Of a stretch of 64,000 nt of DNA, positions 30,330 through 39,767 are shown piece after piece. Source of the stretch: JAXGQE01 sp040766585 (lineage in GTDB: Bacteria > Bacillota > SLNR01). Location of the stretch: contig JAXGQE010000001.1 in assembly GCA_040766585.1 (NCBI GenBank), positions 235,101-299,100 of the forward strand. Direction: 5' to 3'. Made by a program: the position numbers and the translations under genes. How positions within the stretch are numbered: the first letter of the stretch is position 1; every line of letters begins with the position of its first letter. Under the pieces are notes generated by a model. That model searched no databases and was not told the DNA's origin. It saw only the letters and a list, made by a program, of their open reading frames with translations.

Positions 30330-31438
30330 TGCGGCAGCCGAACCGGCAGGACGATGTATTCATAGTTGGTTGAATCCAACGGCCGGATACTGGCCGGTTT
30401 AAGCTCTTCGGTCAGTGAAAATACAATCTTTTCATCAGACAATACTTTTAGCACATCAGTAAGGTACTTGACATTGAATGCTATCTTGATTTCAGCATCT
30501 ACAAACCCGATATCAATCTCGTCGTATGTATCCCCAATCTCTGGTGAACGGGCGGTTATGATCATTTTCTGATCCTTCGTAACATGAATGCGAACTATGT
30601 TTGGACCTTCTTTGGTGATGAGTCCGACTCGTTCAATGGTATGCAAAAATTCTTCCCGATCCAATTCAATATTGATGGGATGACTTTTGGGAATGATCTG
30701 TTTATAGTTGGGAAATTGTCCTTCAATCAGCCTGGAAGTAAGTACGGTGTCCGGAAACTGGACGGTCAGCCGATTATCCGTGATGTCCATACGAATATCA
30801 TCAAAGTCTTTTCCTGACGAGAGACGGAAAATCTCGCCGGCCGCTTTACCCGGAAGAATGACGGAAGATATATTTCCTTGTATTGCAATGTCACTGTATT
30901 TCACCGCCAGCCGGTATCCATCCGTTGCCACAAAAACAATTTTGCCGTCTTTTTGCTCAATCAATATTCCCGTAAAAACGGGTCTGCTCTCATCATGAGA
31001 TACAGCAAATTGTGTTTGAAACAATGAGTCCCGGAAATGATCAGCCGGAATCAGAAATCCGCCATCGGGAATCTGGATTGAGTCAGCCGGAAACTCTTCA
31101 GCGCTCAATCCATGAAGATTAAATTCAGATTTTCCTGCTTTCATCTTTACATAATAGTTTTCTCTGTTCATCTCAAAAGAGATAACCGTACCTGGCAGAT
31201 TGCGGACAATGTCAACAAAATACTTGGCCGGAAGAACCACTTCTCCCTCTTCTTCAATCTCTCCGTAAATCTGGCATTCAATCGATAATTCCAGGTCTGT
31301 GGCATTCAGGGTAATTCTATCGCCTTGCGCTTTGATTTTGATTCCCAAAAGAACAGGTAACGTATTGCGGGTGGAAACAGCCTTTTGAACCTGGTTGATC
31401 CCGTATGATAAATTTTGTTGAGAGCAACTGAATTTCAA
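30326..31438 (-). CDS. dnaN: DNA polymerase III beta subunit (sliding clamp)
   Basis: A 370-residue clamp with the three repeated domains expected of DnaN, ending in the conserved YIVLPVRLPQ tail. The start is TTG at 31436-31438 with GGGGGAT upstream; no suitable ATG is present. It lies downstream of dnaA, across the AT-rich half of oriC. Confidence 0.96.
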   Translation of the reverse strand: MKFSCSQQNLSYGINQVQKAVSTRNTLPVLLGIKIKAQGDRITLNATDLELSIECQIYGEIEEEGEVVLPAKYFVDIVRNLPGTVISFEMNRENYYVKMKAGKSEFNLHGLSAEEFPADSIQIPDGGFLIPADHFRDSLFQTQFAVSHDESRPVFTGILIEQKDGKIVFVATDGYRLAVKYSDIAIQGNISSVILPGKAAGEIFRLSSGKDFDDIRMDITDNRLTVQFPDTVLTSRLIEGQFPNYKQIIPKSHPINIELDREEFLHTIERVGLITKEGPNIVRIHVTKDQKMIITARSPEIGDTYDEIDIGFVDAEIKIAFNVKYLTDVLKVLSDEKIVFSLTEELKPASIRPLDSTNYEYIVLPVRLPQ

Positions 31439-31665
31439 AATTATCCCCCTCTTTTCTTCTTTTATTATATTAAATATTTATAGAAGTATTCGTAGTAGGG
31501 ACTGTTGAAATGTGGAAAAGGTACTCTAGAGTAGGTACATCAACCGTTTGGTTGACGAACATCCTGTGAGTAGTTTGCTCTGAAAGGGTTGATTTATTCA
31601 CATTATCAACAGTGATTCAGTTTGTCCAAACTTTATCCACACTATGTCCATAGTTTAATCACACT
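31439..31665. other. oriC, dnaA-dnaN half: DnaA boxes and AT-rich unwinding region
   Basis: One perfect DnaA box TTATCCACA (31633-31641) and near-matches TTATTCACA (31594-31602), TTATCAACA (31603-31611) and TTAATCACA (31655-31663), all in the same direction. They are followed toward dnaN by a perfect palindrome TACTCTAGAGTA (31522-31533), a CAACC/GGTTG hairpin (31541-31554) and an AT-rich stretch at about 31441-31485 that is the likely unwinding element. Positions mirror the bipartite origins of Bacillus. Confidence 0.8.
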
Positions 31666-33015
31666 TTATTCATCTTTGATTCTTCGGGTTAGATTTTCGA
31701 CTGTGGACAACAATCCAGGATCTGATTTGATCTCTTGTGAGATTTTCATGCAGGCGTGGATAACGGTTGTATGATCTCTGCCTCCGAAATCCTCACCAAT
31801 CTTGGGAAGCGATGCATCAGTAAGCTCACGGCATAAATACATGGCGATCTGTCTCGGGAACGAAATGGACCGATTTCTCTTTTTAGCTTTAAAATCATCC
31901 GGCTTCAAATCGAAATATTCAGCGACAGTCTTTTGAATCAGCGATATCGTAATGGGGCGATTCTGATTGGGTACCATATCTTTGAGTGCTTCATCGGCTA
32001 AAGAAACGCTGATTTGATCTTCCGTAAGGGATGCATATGCAACCACACGGATCAGTGCCCCTTCCAATTCTCGAATATTGGTGCTGATCTTTGTAGCAAT
32101 ATTTACCAGTATATCGTTTGGAACTTCCAGGTTCTCCTGTTTTGCCTTTTTTCGCAAAATGGCAATTCGCGTTTCCAGATCCGGCTGCTGGATATCGGTA
32201 ATGAGTCCCCATTCGAATCTGGATCGCAACCGATCTTCCAGAGTGGGGATTTCTTTTGGTGGACGATCGCTGGAAACAACGATCTGCTTATTCGCTTCAT
32301 GGAGCGTATTGAAAGTATGGAAGAATTCTTCCTGGGTACGCTCTTTGCCGGCCAAAAACTGAATATCGTCAACCAGCAGTACATCCACATTCCGATATTT
32401 ATTCCTGAACTGAATCGTTCGGTCATCACGGATGGAGTTGATCAACTCATTGGTAAACGTTTCAGAAGACACATACACAACCTTTAAGCTCTTGTTCTGC
32501 TCCAGAACATAATGTCCGATTGCATGCATAAGATGGGTTTTCCCCAGCCCCACACCGCCATAAATGAATAAAGGGTTGTATGCCCTGGCTGGAGCTTCCG
32601 CTACCGCTAGACAAGCAGCATGAGCAAAGCGATTGCTGTTACCGATTACGAACGTATCGAATACATATTTCGGATTCAGATTCGGCGGCTTAAAAAGAGT
32701 GGTGTCGGCCGCGCGGGTATGCTGTTCCAATGCTTGACGATCCTGCCGGCTGCCGCCGTCACTATTTTGTGGAATAATGAACTTCAACTGGATTTCCTTA
32801 CCAGCTACCGAATTGACTGTTTCCTGCAGAAGATTCGAATAGCGGCTTTCAACCCAATCTTTAGCAAATTCGTTTGGAACACCCACAACCAGTGTATTGT
32901 TGTAAAAAGCCAGGGGTTTGGTTGCTTTGAGCCATGTTTCGAAACTGGGTTTACTTAATTGAGCTTCAATGATGGCTAAAGTGTTGCTCCAAATATCCGA
33001 AATCGGTAATTCCAT
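31666..33015 (-). CDS. dnaA: Chromosomal replication initiator protein DnaA
   Basis: A 449-residue initiator. Seen: N-terminal domain I (IWSNTLAIIEAQLSKPSFETW), Walker A YGGVGLGKTHLMHAIGHY, Walker B VDVLLVDDIQFLAGKE, and the C-terminal DNA-binding signature DFGGRDHTTVIHACMKI. I start at the ATG at 33015 with CAGGAGG upstream; the longer frame adds 18 residues without family similarity. It is flanked by DnaA-box clusters on both sides, one of which lies in its own upstream region and probably mediates autoregulation. Confidence 0.98.
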   Translation of the reverse strand: MELPISDIWSNTLAIIEAQLSKPSFETWLKATKPLAFYNNTLVVGVPNEFAKDWVESRYSNLLQETVNSVAGKEIQLKFIIPQNSDGGSRQDRQALEQHTRAADTTLFKPPNLNPKYVFDTFVIGNSNRFAHAACLAVAEAPARAYNPLFIYGGVGLGKTHLMHAIGHYVLEQNKSLKVVYVSSETFTNELINSIRDDRTIQFRNKYRNVDVLLVDDIQFLAGKERTQEEFFHTFNTLHEANKQIVVSSDRPPKEIPTLEDRLRSRFEWGLITDIQQPDLETRIAILRKKAKQENLEVPNDILVNIATKISTNIRELEGALIRVVAYASLTEDQISVSLADEALKDMVPNQNRPITISLIQKTVAEYFDLKPDDFKAKKRNRSISFPRQIAMYLCRELTDASLPKIGEDFGGRDHTTVIHACMKISQEIKSDPGLLSTVENLTRRIKDE

Positions 33016-33466
33016 GTAAAAACCTCCTGACCAAGTAAAGCTGAATGGGTCTGAAAAAGATATCCACAAAAAAATTGAAATCTCCAGTGGTTTTGTGGAT
33101 TATCTGTGGATAATTTGCTTATGTGATTCCCGGCAAGTATTTCCCTGGTTTCTCAAATCCGATCGGATGAAAAATTGAGCAAAAGTAAAAAAACAGGTTC
33201 ATGAAAATGCTTGATATTACTGGATAAAGGATTGGGTAATGATCATCCATGCAAAATGTTTATCCACATACTTATCCACAGAGTGTGGATAAACAAACTA
33301 TATAGAACCGTGAATTCTCAAAAATTGCTATACGCTTATCATAGCAAAACAGGGGATAATTATCAACAGAACAGGGAAGTTAACCACAGAAATATCCACA
33401 GTTGAAAATATAGCGGCAGTATGATAGAATCTACCTGCTCATTTTATCGCGAAGACCGGTGATATA
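33016..33466. other. oriC, upstream half: DnaA-box clusters between dnaA and rpmH
   Basis: Four perfect DnaA boxes: TGTGGATAA at 33105-33113 and 33284-33292, and TTATCCACA at 33260-33268 and 33272-33280. Variants lie at 33060-33068, 33094-33102, 33360-33368, 33380-33388 and 33392-33400. The three boxes in 33260-33292 form a tight converging cluster. A 12-bp palindrome ATCCGATCGGAT (33157-33168) lies between the clusters. This is the non-unwinding half of a bipartite origin and the point of transcription divergence; no gene is seen in it. Confidence 0.85.
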
Positions 33467-33496
33467 TTGACACAACTTTGTGTTTTACGATATAAT
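33467..33496 (+). promoter_or_regulatory. Sigma-A promoter of rpmH
   Basis: TTGACA (33467-33472) and TATAAT (33491-33496) with an 18-bp spacer, about 90 bp upstream of rpmH. Confidence 0.75.
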
Positions 33497-33584
33497 CACT
33501 ATGTTATAGAGGTATTGAATTTCAATAAGACATGCTTATTTATATATAGGTTGTCTTCTGTATGTTTGAGGAGGTGTGAAGGCA

Positions 33585-33719
33585 GTGAAGCGGACGTATC
33601 AACCGAAGAAGCTTAAGAGAAAAAAGGTACACGGATTCATGAAGAGAATGAAGACTCGTTCTGGCAGAGAAGTATTGCGGAGAAGAAGGCTTAAAGGGAG
33701 AAAAAGGCTTTCAGCTTAA
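33585..33719 (+). CDS. rpmH: 50S ribosomal protein L34 (bL34)
   Basis: A 44-residue, very basic protein: starts VKRTYQPKKLKRKKVHGF and ends LKGRKRLSA, matching bL34 over its whole length. The start is GTG with GAGGAGGTG upstream. It is followed by rnpA, as in nearly all bacteria, with a terminator-like hairpin between. Confidence 0.97.
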   Translation: MKRTYQPKKLKRKKVHGFMKRMKTRSGREVLRRRRLKGRKRLSA

Positions 33720-33740
33720 GGCCACACATGTGGCCTTTTT
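33720..33740 (+). terminator. Hairpin with T-run between rpmH and rnpA
   Basis: GGCCACA pairs with TGTGGCC around a 2-nt centre and is followed by five T. It probably lowers rnpA expression relative to L34. Confidence 0.75.
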
Positions 33741-33779
33741 GCACATTTTTGGATGTGTCTGAAGAAAGGCCAGGACTGT

Positions 33780-34142
33780 ATGAAAACAACAGTGACATTA
33801 AGAAAGAAAAGAGACTTCAAGAATGTTTTTGATCAAGGGCGTGTTTTTGTTTCCAAGACGTTCGTGGCCCATATCACCGAAAACTCGTTTCACCATAACC
33901 GGTTCGGTTTTGTTGTCAGTAAAAAGACCGGACACGCGGTACGGAGAAATCGGGCGAAAAGACTGATGCGGGAAGTTGTCCGGCAAAATGGCATGAATAT
34001 GAAAAAAGGGTACGACATAGTTCTTATCGCAAGATCCGCGTTGATTGGAAAAAAATATATCGATGTGGAGAAGGATTTTATTCATATGATCAGAAAATTT
34101 GGGATGATATATGAGTGCACAGAGGATGAGTGTCATGAGTAG
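33780..34142 (+). CDS. rnpA: Ribonuclease P protein component
   Basis: A 120-residue protein that assists RNase P RNA in maturing tRNA 5' ends. The RNR signature is present as GFVVSKKTGHAVRRNRAKRL, and the N-terminus LRKKRDFKNVFDQG is typical. I start at the ATG at 33780; an upstream ATG would add 9 residues. The following yidD start overlaps its last codons. Confidence 0.95.
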   Translation: MKTTVTLRKKRDFKNVFDQGRVFVSKTFVAHITENSFHHNRFGFVVSKKTGHAVRRNRAKRLMREVVRQNGMNMKKGYDIVLIARSALIGKKYIDVEKDFIHMIRKFGMIYECTEDECHE

Positions 34143-34341
34143 AGTTTTAATTTTACTGGTCCGAATGTACCAGAAAACCATATCTCCCCTGATTCCTCAT
34201 TCATGCCGGTTTTCACCCAGTTGTTCAGAATACATGGTGGATTCAATTCGGAAATACGGTGCTGCTGTCGGAGTTTACCGGGGAATTCGCAGAATCTTGC
34301 GTTGTCATCCATTTAATCCGGGAGGATACGATCCCGCGTAG
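34135..34341 (+). CDS. yidD: Membrane protein insertion efficiency factor YidD
   Basis: A 68-residue protein with the family pattern YQKTISPLIPHSCRFSPSCSEYM and RCHPFNPGGYDPA. The conserved cysteines and the N-terminal amphipathic helix are present. The ATG at 34135 has AGAGG 8 nt upstream and overlaps the end of rnpA by 8 bp. It acts with YidC, encoded 58 bp downstream. Confidence 0.93.
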   Translation: MSRVLILLVRMYQKTISPLIPHSCRFSPSCSEYMVDSIRKYGAAVGVYRGIRRILRCHPFNPGGYDPA

Positions 34342-34399
34342 ATCCAGGCGGCTTATGATATAATCCAATATAATGAAGAAGAATAAAGGAGGCCTGTGA

Positions 34400-35032
34400 A
34401 TGTCCTGGCTTATTGATATCATGAAGCAAGGTATGGACTTTTTTTATCAGCTTACAGGAAATTACGGTATATCAATCATCTTGCTGACACTGATTATTAA
34501 AATGATTACTTTGCCGCTGACTTTTTCTCAGACAAAGCAGATGAAGAAAATGCAGGAACTGCAACCGCAAATTAAGGCGATCCAGGAGAAGCACAAAAAC
34601 AATCCTGAGAAAGCGAACAAAGAAACACTGGCTCTTTGGAAAGAGAACAAAGTCAATCCTGCTTCAGGATGTCTGCCGTTGATTTTACAGCTGCCGTTCT
34701 TTATTGCTTTCTTTAATGTTTTGAATAACTATGCTTATGTTGGTGCAACAGCTTTTCTTTGGATTCAAGACATCACCAGCCCGGATCCTTACTATATTAT
34801 GCCGTTATTGGCAGCAGGATCCACGTACCTGCAGATGAAGTTCACAACGGCATCCGGGGATTCTACTCAGAAAAACATGGCACTGATGATGCCTATGGTT
34901 ATCGGTGTAATGAGTCTACGCTTTGCTGCCGGGCTAACTATCTACTGGGTTTCGAATAACCTGTTTACTATGGTGCAGCAGATCTTAACACCAAAACCCG
35001 CAGCACCTGTGGCGAAAGGAGAATCGAAATGA
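34400..35032 (+). CDS. yidC: YidC/Oxa1 membrane protein insertase
   Basis: A 210-residue insertase of the short Gram-positive type. The first helix is followed by the cytoplasmic hairpin (QTKQMKKMQELQPQIKAIQE), and the conserved NPASGCLPLILQLPFFIAFF is present. No lipobox signal peptide is seen, unlike SpoIIIJ. ATG with AAAGGAGG. The stop overlaps the jag start as ATGA. Confidence 0.94.
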   Translation: MSWLIDIMKQGMDFFYQLTGNYGISIILLTLIIKMITLPLTFSQTKQMKKMQELQPQIKAIQEKHKNNPEKANKETLALWKENKVNPASGCLPLILQLPFFIAFFNVLNNYAYVGATAFLWIQDITSPDPYYIMPLLAAGSTYLQMKFTTASGDSTQKNMALMMPMVIGVMSLRFAAGLTIYWVSNNLFTMVQQILTPKPAAPVAKGESK

Positions 35033-35673
35033 TCAAGATCGAAAAAACTGCGCGTACTGTCGATGAAGCTGTGGAGTTGGCATTGAAGGAACTGGATGCA
35101 ACAGCGGATGACGTGATCATAGAGGTTTTGGAAGAACCTTCAAAAGGAATACTTGGGATATTGGGTTCGAAGCAAGCTAAGGTTTCGGTTGCTTTGAAAG
35201 CAGAAGCTGAGGAAGAAGCGCCTGAAGATTTAGAGCCTATGATTCGCGAGTTCCTTACGAATGTCCTGACGGAAATGGGTTTGGAGACAGAACTGAACTT
35301 TACTTATGAGGATGAAAATTTCTTTGTGGACGTGGAAGGTGACGGGTTGGGCCTGCTGATCGGGAAAAGAGGACAGACTCTTGAGGCTGTTCAGTATCTA
35401 ACCAATATTGTCGCGAATCGGCACAGCCATAAGCGAGTTCGGGTCATTATTGATGCAGAAGGGTATCGTGAGAGAAGAGAAGAAGTTTTGCAGCAGCTTG
35501 CAACCAGACTGGCCAGCAGAGTGGAACGAAGCGGAGAGAGCATTATGCTGGAACCCATGACTGCTCACGAAAGAAAGATTATTCACACTGCTCTGCAGGA
35601 CAGCACCAAGGTTACGACCCGAAGCGAAGGGGAAGAACCGAATAGAAAAGTAGTCATTAAGATAAAAGAATAA
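35029..35673 (+). CDS. jag: RNA-binding protein Jag/KhpB
   Basis: A 214-residue protein with an N-terminal Jag domain (KTARTVDEAVELALKEL; EEPSKGILGILGSKQAK), a KH domain with GLLIGKRGQTLEAVQYL (about residues 107-123) and a C-terminal R3H domain. KhpB pairs with KhpA to bind RNA and affects cell division and elongation in Gram-positive bacteria. It is coupled to yidC and ends just before a terminator. Confidence 0.93.
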   Translation: MIKIEKTARTVDEAVELALKELDATADDVIIEVLEEPSKGILGILGSKQAKVSVALKAEAEEEAPEDLEPMIREFLTNVLTEMGLETELNFTYEDENFFVDVEGDGLGLLIGKRGQTLEAVQYLTNIVANRHSHKRVRVIIDAEGYRERREEVLQQLATRLASRVERSGESIMLEPMTAHERKIIHTALQDSTKVTTRSEGEEPNRKVVIKIKE

Positions 35674-35679
35674 TCTCAG

Positions 35680-35706
35680 CCCAGTAGATCATTCTACTGG
35701 GTTTTT
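35680..35706 (+). terminator. Terminator after jag
   Basis: CCCAGTAG pairs with CTACTGGG around a 6-nt loop and is followed by five T. Confidence 0.85.
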
Positions 35707-35721
35707 ATTCGAGGTGGGTGA

Positions 35722-37113
35722 ATGATTATGGATATGGAGGATACCATTGCCGCCATTTCAACAGCCATGGGGGAAAGCAGTATAGGCATTGTTCGAGTGA
35801 GCGGGCCGGATGCTTTGGACATTGCAGACAGGATCTTTTATTCAGAAAAGAAGCCTCAGAAGTGGGTTCCTTTTCGCATGCACTATGGGTTCATCCAGGA
35901 TCCATCGGATGGGACGATCATTGATGAAGTATTATTGTGTGTAATGATATCTCCGAAATCGTACACGAGAGAAGATATGGTGGAGATACATACCCATGGA
36001 GGGTATGTATCTATGCGTAAAGTTTTGCAGCTGGTTTTGGAAGAGGGGGCTCGGCTGGCTGAGCCAGGAGAGTTTACAAAAAGAGCATTTATGAATGGTA
36101 GAATAGCGTTGTCTCAGGCGGAAGCTGTCATCGATATTATACGTGCAAAAACGGATGTGAGCCTCAACCTGGCTGTACGGCAGCTGAAGGGTCGATTATC
36201 CGATACAATCCATCAAATCCTGGATTCATTAATGAATTTGGCGGCTTTCTTGGAAGTGTCCATCGATTATCCTGAGGACGATTTGGAAATTGCAGAGTCT
36301 GAGCGCATTGAAGATCAGATTATCGAGGCCAAACGGATTCTGGATGATTTGATTGAGTCGTCGAAAAGCGGCAGGATTCTGCGGGAAGGGTTAAAAACAG
36401 TCATTATCGGGAAACCCAATGTGGGAAAATCATCCCTGCTGAATGCTTTGATCAAAGAGAATAAAGCCATTGTTACTGCTATCCCCGGCACAACAAGAGA
36501 CATTGTTGAAGAAACCATCGATCTGAATGGGATTCCACTGCAGATACTGGATACAGCCGGGATTCGGGATACGGATGATATCGTGGAACAAATTGGGGTG
36601 GAAAGAGCGGTTGCCCATGCACAGGATGCGGATCTGATTCTTTTGGTGCTGGATGATGCCGATGGAATTACTGAAACAGATATGAGAATCATGGAGTTGC
36701 TGCAGGGAAAGAATACTGTAGTTTTAATCAATAAGACTGACTTATCACAGAACCGGATTGATGTGGGTTCCACGGCACTGATTGCGAAAGATTTCAAAAG
36801 AATAATTCGGATTTCCGTGAAAGAAGGAACCGGACTGGATATCCTTGAAAAGGAAATCAGAGAAATGGTTTTCTCAGGTGATTTGCGGAGTGATGAGTCT
36901 TTCATGATCACGAATCTACGACATGTACAATTATTGAAGCAAGCTAGTTTGAATTTAGCTGAGTCATTGAAGGCCATCCATGAGAAAATTCCTATGGATA
37001 TGATTAGTATTGATATTCGAAATGCCATGCAGAACCTGGGAGAAATCGATGGCACCAAGGTATCTGAAGATTTGCTGGACACAATATTTTCAAAATTTTG
37101 CGTTGGTAAATAG
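35722..37113 (+). CDS. mnmE: tRNA modification GTPase MnmE
   Basis: A 463-residue GTPase that with MnmG places the carboxymethylaminomethyl group on U34 of certain tRNAs. Seen: the N-terminal folate-binding domain (TIAAISTAMGESSIGIVRVSG), the G domain inserted in the helical domain, with GKPNVGKSSL from about residue 230, DTAG and NKTD, and the C-terminal FCVGK with its functional Cys. GAGGTGG precedes the ATG; a second ATG two codons later is also possible. It is followed by its partner mnmG. Confidence 0.97.
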   Translation: MIMDMEDTIAAISTAMGESSIGIVRVSGPDALDIADRIFYSEKKPQKWVPFRMHYGFIQDPSDGTIIDEVLLCVMISPKSYTREDMVEIHTHGGYVSMRKVLQLVLEEGARLAEPGEFTKRAFMNGRIALSQAEAVIDIIRAKTDVSLNLAVRQLKGRLSDTIHQILDSLMNLAAFLEVSIDYPEDDLEIAESERIEDQIIEAKRILDDLIESSKSGRILREGLKTVIIGKPNVGKSSLLNALIKENKAIVTAIPGTTRDIVEETIDLNGIPLQILDTAGIRDTDDIVEQIGVERAVAHAQDADLILLVLDDADGITETDMRIMELLQGKNTVVLINKTDLSQNRIDVGSTALIAKDFKRIIRISVKEGTGLDILEKEIREMVFSGDLRSDESFMITNLRHVQLLKQASLNLAESLKAIHEKIPMDMISIDIRNAMQNLGEIDGTKVSEDLLDTIFSKFCVGK

Positions 37114-37127
37114 AGGCGGTGACTTTT

Positions 37128-39038
37128 ATGAGATATACAGCCGGTAACTACGATGTTATTGTGGTTGGAGCAGGACATGCCGGATGTGAAGCAGCCCTTG
37201 CAGCTGCACGAATGGGAATGAAGACATTGATTGCAACAATCAATATGGATAATATTGCACTGATGCCCTGCAACCCTTCGGTTGGAGGTCCTGCAAAAGG
37301 GCATCTGGTACGTGAAATTGATGCACTGGGCGGCGAAATGGGAAAAAATATTGACAAAGCATCCCTGCAAATCCGTATGCTCAATACCGGAAAAGGGCCT
37401 GCGGTGAGGGCTTTACGCGCACAGGCCGACAAGAGGATTTATCAGAAAGAAATGAGAGTTACTCTGGAAAAACAAGATAATCTGGATATCAAACAGATGA
37501 CAGTGGATGAAATCGTGGTAAGTCAGGACAGAGTTGAGGGGATTTTGACCAAGTCCAGTCTTTTCTATTCAGCCAAGGCAGTGATTATTACAACCGGGAC
37601 CTACATGGACGGTCGGATTGTCATTGGCGATGTATCGTATGGGGGAGGTCCAAATAATCAACTGCCAGCATTGGGATTATCTGAAAATTTGGTTAAAATT
37701 GGGATTGAACTGGGAAGATTCAAAACGGGAACTCCACCGAGAATCGATGGAACGACGATTGATAAGACGAAAATGATTCCCCAGTCAGGAACAGACCAGA
37801 ATCTGCATTTTTCATTTACTGAGCAGAAAAATGATTTGCCGCAGATGGACTGTTGGCTTACCTATACAAATAGCGAAACCCATCGAATCATTAATGAGAA
37901 TCTGGACAGAGCACCTCTGTACAATGGTAGCATCAAAGGGGTAGGACCTCGATACTGCCCATCGGTAGAGGTCAAGGTTGTTCGATTTGCTGAAAAAGAA
38001 AGCCATCAGATCTTCATTGAGCCGGAGGGCATGGATACCGACGAGATGTACGTGTCTGGAATGGCTACGTCTTTGCCCGAAGATGTTCAGCTGGATATGC
38101 TGAAAACCGTTCCGGGGATGGAGAACGTGCAGATGATCCGGCCGGGATATGCCATCGAATACGATTACATTGATCCGAAACAGTTAAAACTGTCACTGGA
38201 AACCAAGAAGATCAGTGGATTGTTCAGTGCCGGACAAATTAATGGGACTTCGGGGTATGAAGAAGCTGCCGCTCAAGGGTTGATTGCCGGAATCAATGCC
38301 GTGCAGAAAATCAAGGGAGAAGAACCATTCATCCTGACGCGGGCAGATGCATACATCGGTGTGCTGATCGATGATATTGTGACAAAAGGCACGGATGAAC
38401 CGTACCGGGTGATGACTTCCCGTGCTGAGTATCGATTATTGCTCAGGCAGGACAACGCAGATCTCCGGTTGACGCAAAAAGGCTATCAGCTGGGATTGGT
38501 CAATGAGTCCAGATATAGACTTTTCGAGATCAAGAAGGAAAGCATTGAGGATACGATTCATTTGTTCAGAAAGACAATGATCCATGCAGATCCAATTGTT
38601 CTAGAAGTGCTCACGTCAGCAGGCTCTTCATTGATAAAGGAACCCATCTCTGCAGCCAACCTATTGAAACGCCCGGAAATATCCATTGATATGGTTCTTG
38701 CCATCATGGATCATATGAATTCCTCTTTGAACATAGTCCATGATGTCGCAGAGCAAGTGGAGATCCAGATCAAGTACGAAGGGTACATACAAAAGCAGAT
38801 TGATCAGGCAGAGAGAAGCCAAAAAATGGAAAATAGATTGATCCCGCAGGATTTTGATTATTCTGTTATCAAGGGGCTTTCTTTAGAGGCAATACAGAAA
38901 CTACAGGAGATAAAACCTTTGTCTGTGGGTCAGGCTTCCAGAATCCCCGGTGTTTCGCCTGCAGATATTTCGGTTTTGCTGGTGTTGTTGGAACAAAAAA
39001 AGCGACTGAAGGGGAATGCCGATGAGCAAACAGTCTGA
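37128..39038 (+). CDS. mnmG: tRNA uridine-5-carboxymethylaminomethyl modification enzyme MnmG
   Basis: A 636-residue FAD enzyme, partner of MnmE. The N-terminal dinucleotide-binding motif is VVGAGHAGCEAALAAARMG, followed by NPSVGGPAKGHLVREIDALGG and GTGKGPAVRALRAQADK-type signatures; SGYEEAAAQGLIAGINA is also present. I start at the ATG at 37128; a GTG 9 bp upstream lies in the ribosome binding site. rsmG overlaps its end by 17 bp. Confidence 0.97.
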   Translation: MRYTAGNYDVIVVGAGHAGCEAALAAARMGMKTLIATINMDNIALMPCNPSVGGPAKGHLVREIDALGGEMGKNIDKASLQIRMLNTGKGPAVRALRAQADKRIYQKEMRVTLEKQDNLDIKQMTVDEIVVSQDRVEGILTKSSLFYSAKAVIITTGTYMDGRIVIGDVSYGGGPNNQLPALGLSENLVKIGIELGRFKTGTPPRIDGTTIDKTKMIPQSGTDQNLHFSFTEQKNDLPQMDCWLTYTNSETHRIINENLDRAPLYNGSIKGVGPRYCPSVEVKVVRFAEKESHQIFIEPEGMDTDEMYVSGMATSLPEDVQLDMLKTVPGMENVQMIRPGYAIEYDYIDPKQLKLSLETKKISGLFSAGQINGTSGYEEAAAQGLIAGINAVQKIKGEEPFILTRADAYIGVLIDDIVTKGTDEPYRVMTSRAEYRLLLRQDNADLRLTQKGYQLGLVNESRYRLFEIKKESIEDTIHLFRKTMIHADPIVLEVLTSAGSSLIKEPISAANLLKRPEISIDMVLAIMDHMNSSLNIVHDVAEQVEIQIKYEGYIQKQIDQAERSQKMENRLIPQDFDYSVIKGLSLEAIQKLQEIKPLSVGQASRIPGVSPADISVLLVLLEQKKRLKGNADEQTV

Positions 39039-39747
39039 TTTTCTTAGCCGTATTCGAAAAGGGGCACTTCAGTTTGGGATTGACTTAAATGACATTCAGT
39101 TAGAACAGTTCCGTATATATATGGTTGAGATGTTGAGTTGGAATGAAAGGATCAACCTGACAACAATCACTGAAGAGAATGAAATAGCCATTAAGCATTT
39201 TGTTGATTCCATTAGTTTGTTTTCTGTTATTGGCAATCAAGATCTGCGCGTTTTAGATATTGGAACTGGGGCTGGATTCCCGGGGATTCCTTTGAAAATT
39301 GGCAGAAGCACCATGAAACTGACCCTGATGGACTCGATTCGAAAGAAGACTGACTTCCTGATTCATCTTCGGAGTGTGCTGGGGATTGAATACGATGTGC
39401 TCTGCATGAGGGCTGAAGATGGAGCCAGAGACCCGATGCTGAGGGAAGCATTTGACCTTGTCGTGTCCAGGGCTGTGGCAAAAATGCCTGTTCTCGCGGA
39501 GTATTGTCTGCCATATGTGGCAATCGGCGGGCAGTTTGTGGCAATGAAAGCGGAGTCTGTTGAAGAAGAAGTCCTTGAAGCCAAAAAAGCAATTCGTATT
39601 CTGGGTGGGGCGGATCCAGTTATTCATAAAATCAAGCTCCAGGAGATCGATGCAGTACGCTCATTGGTTGTTATTAAAAAAACCGGACACACATCTGAAA
39701 AATATCCGAGAAGAGCTGGCTTGCCGGAAAAGAAGCCGTTACTGTAA
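39022..39747 (+). CDS. rsmG: 16S rRNA (guanine-527-N7) methyltransferase RsmG
   Basis: A 241-residue SAM-dependent methyltransferase. The SAM motif is DIGTGAGFPGIPLKI (about residues 74-88), and KHFVDS and SRAVAKM match the family. I start at the ATG at 39022, 7 nt from AAGGGG. It overlaps mnmG, consistent with one operon mnmE-mnmG-rsmG-noc. Confidence 0.96.
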   Translation: MSKQSDFLSRIRKGALQFGIDLNDIQLEQFRIYMVEMLSWNERINLTTITEENEIAIKHFVDSISLFSVIGNQDLRVLDIGTGAGFPGIPLKIGRSTMKLTLMDSIRKKTDFLIHLRSVLGIEYDVLCMRAEDGARDPMLREAFDLVVSRAVAKMPVLAEYCLPYVAIGGQFVAMKAESVEEEVLEAKKAIRILGGADPVIHKIKLQEIDAVRSLVVIKKTGHTSEKYPRRAGLPEKKPLL

Positions 39748-39767
39748 AAAGAAATGGAGTTGGTCAC

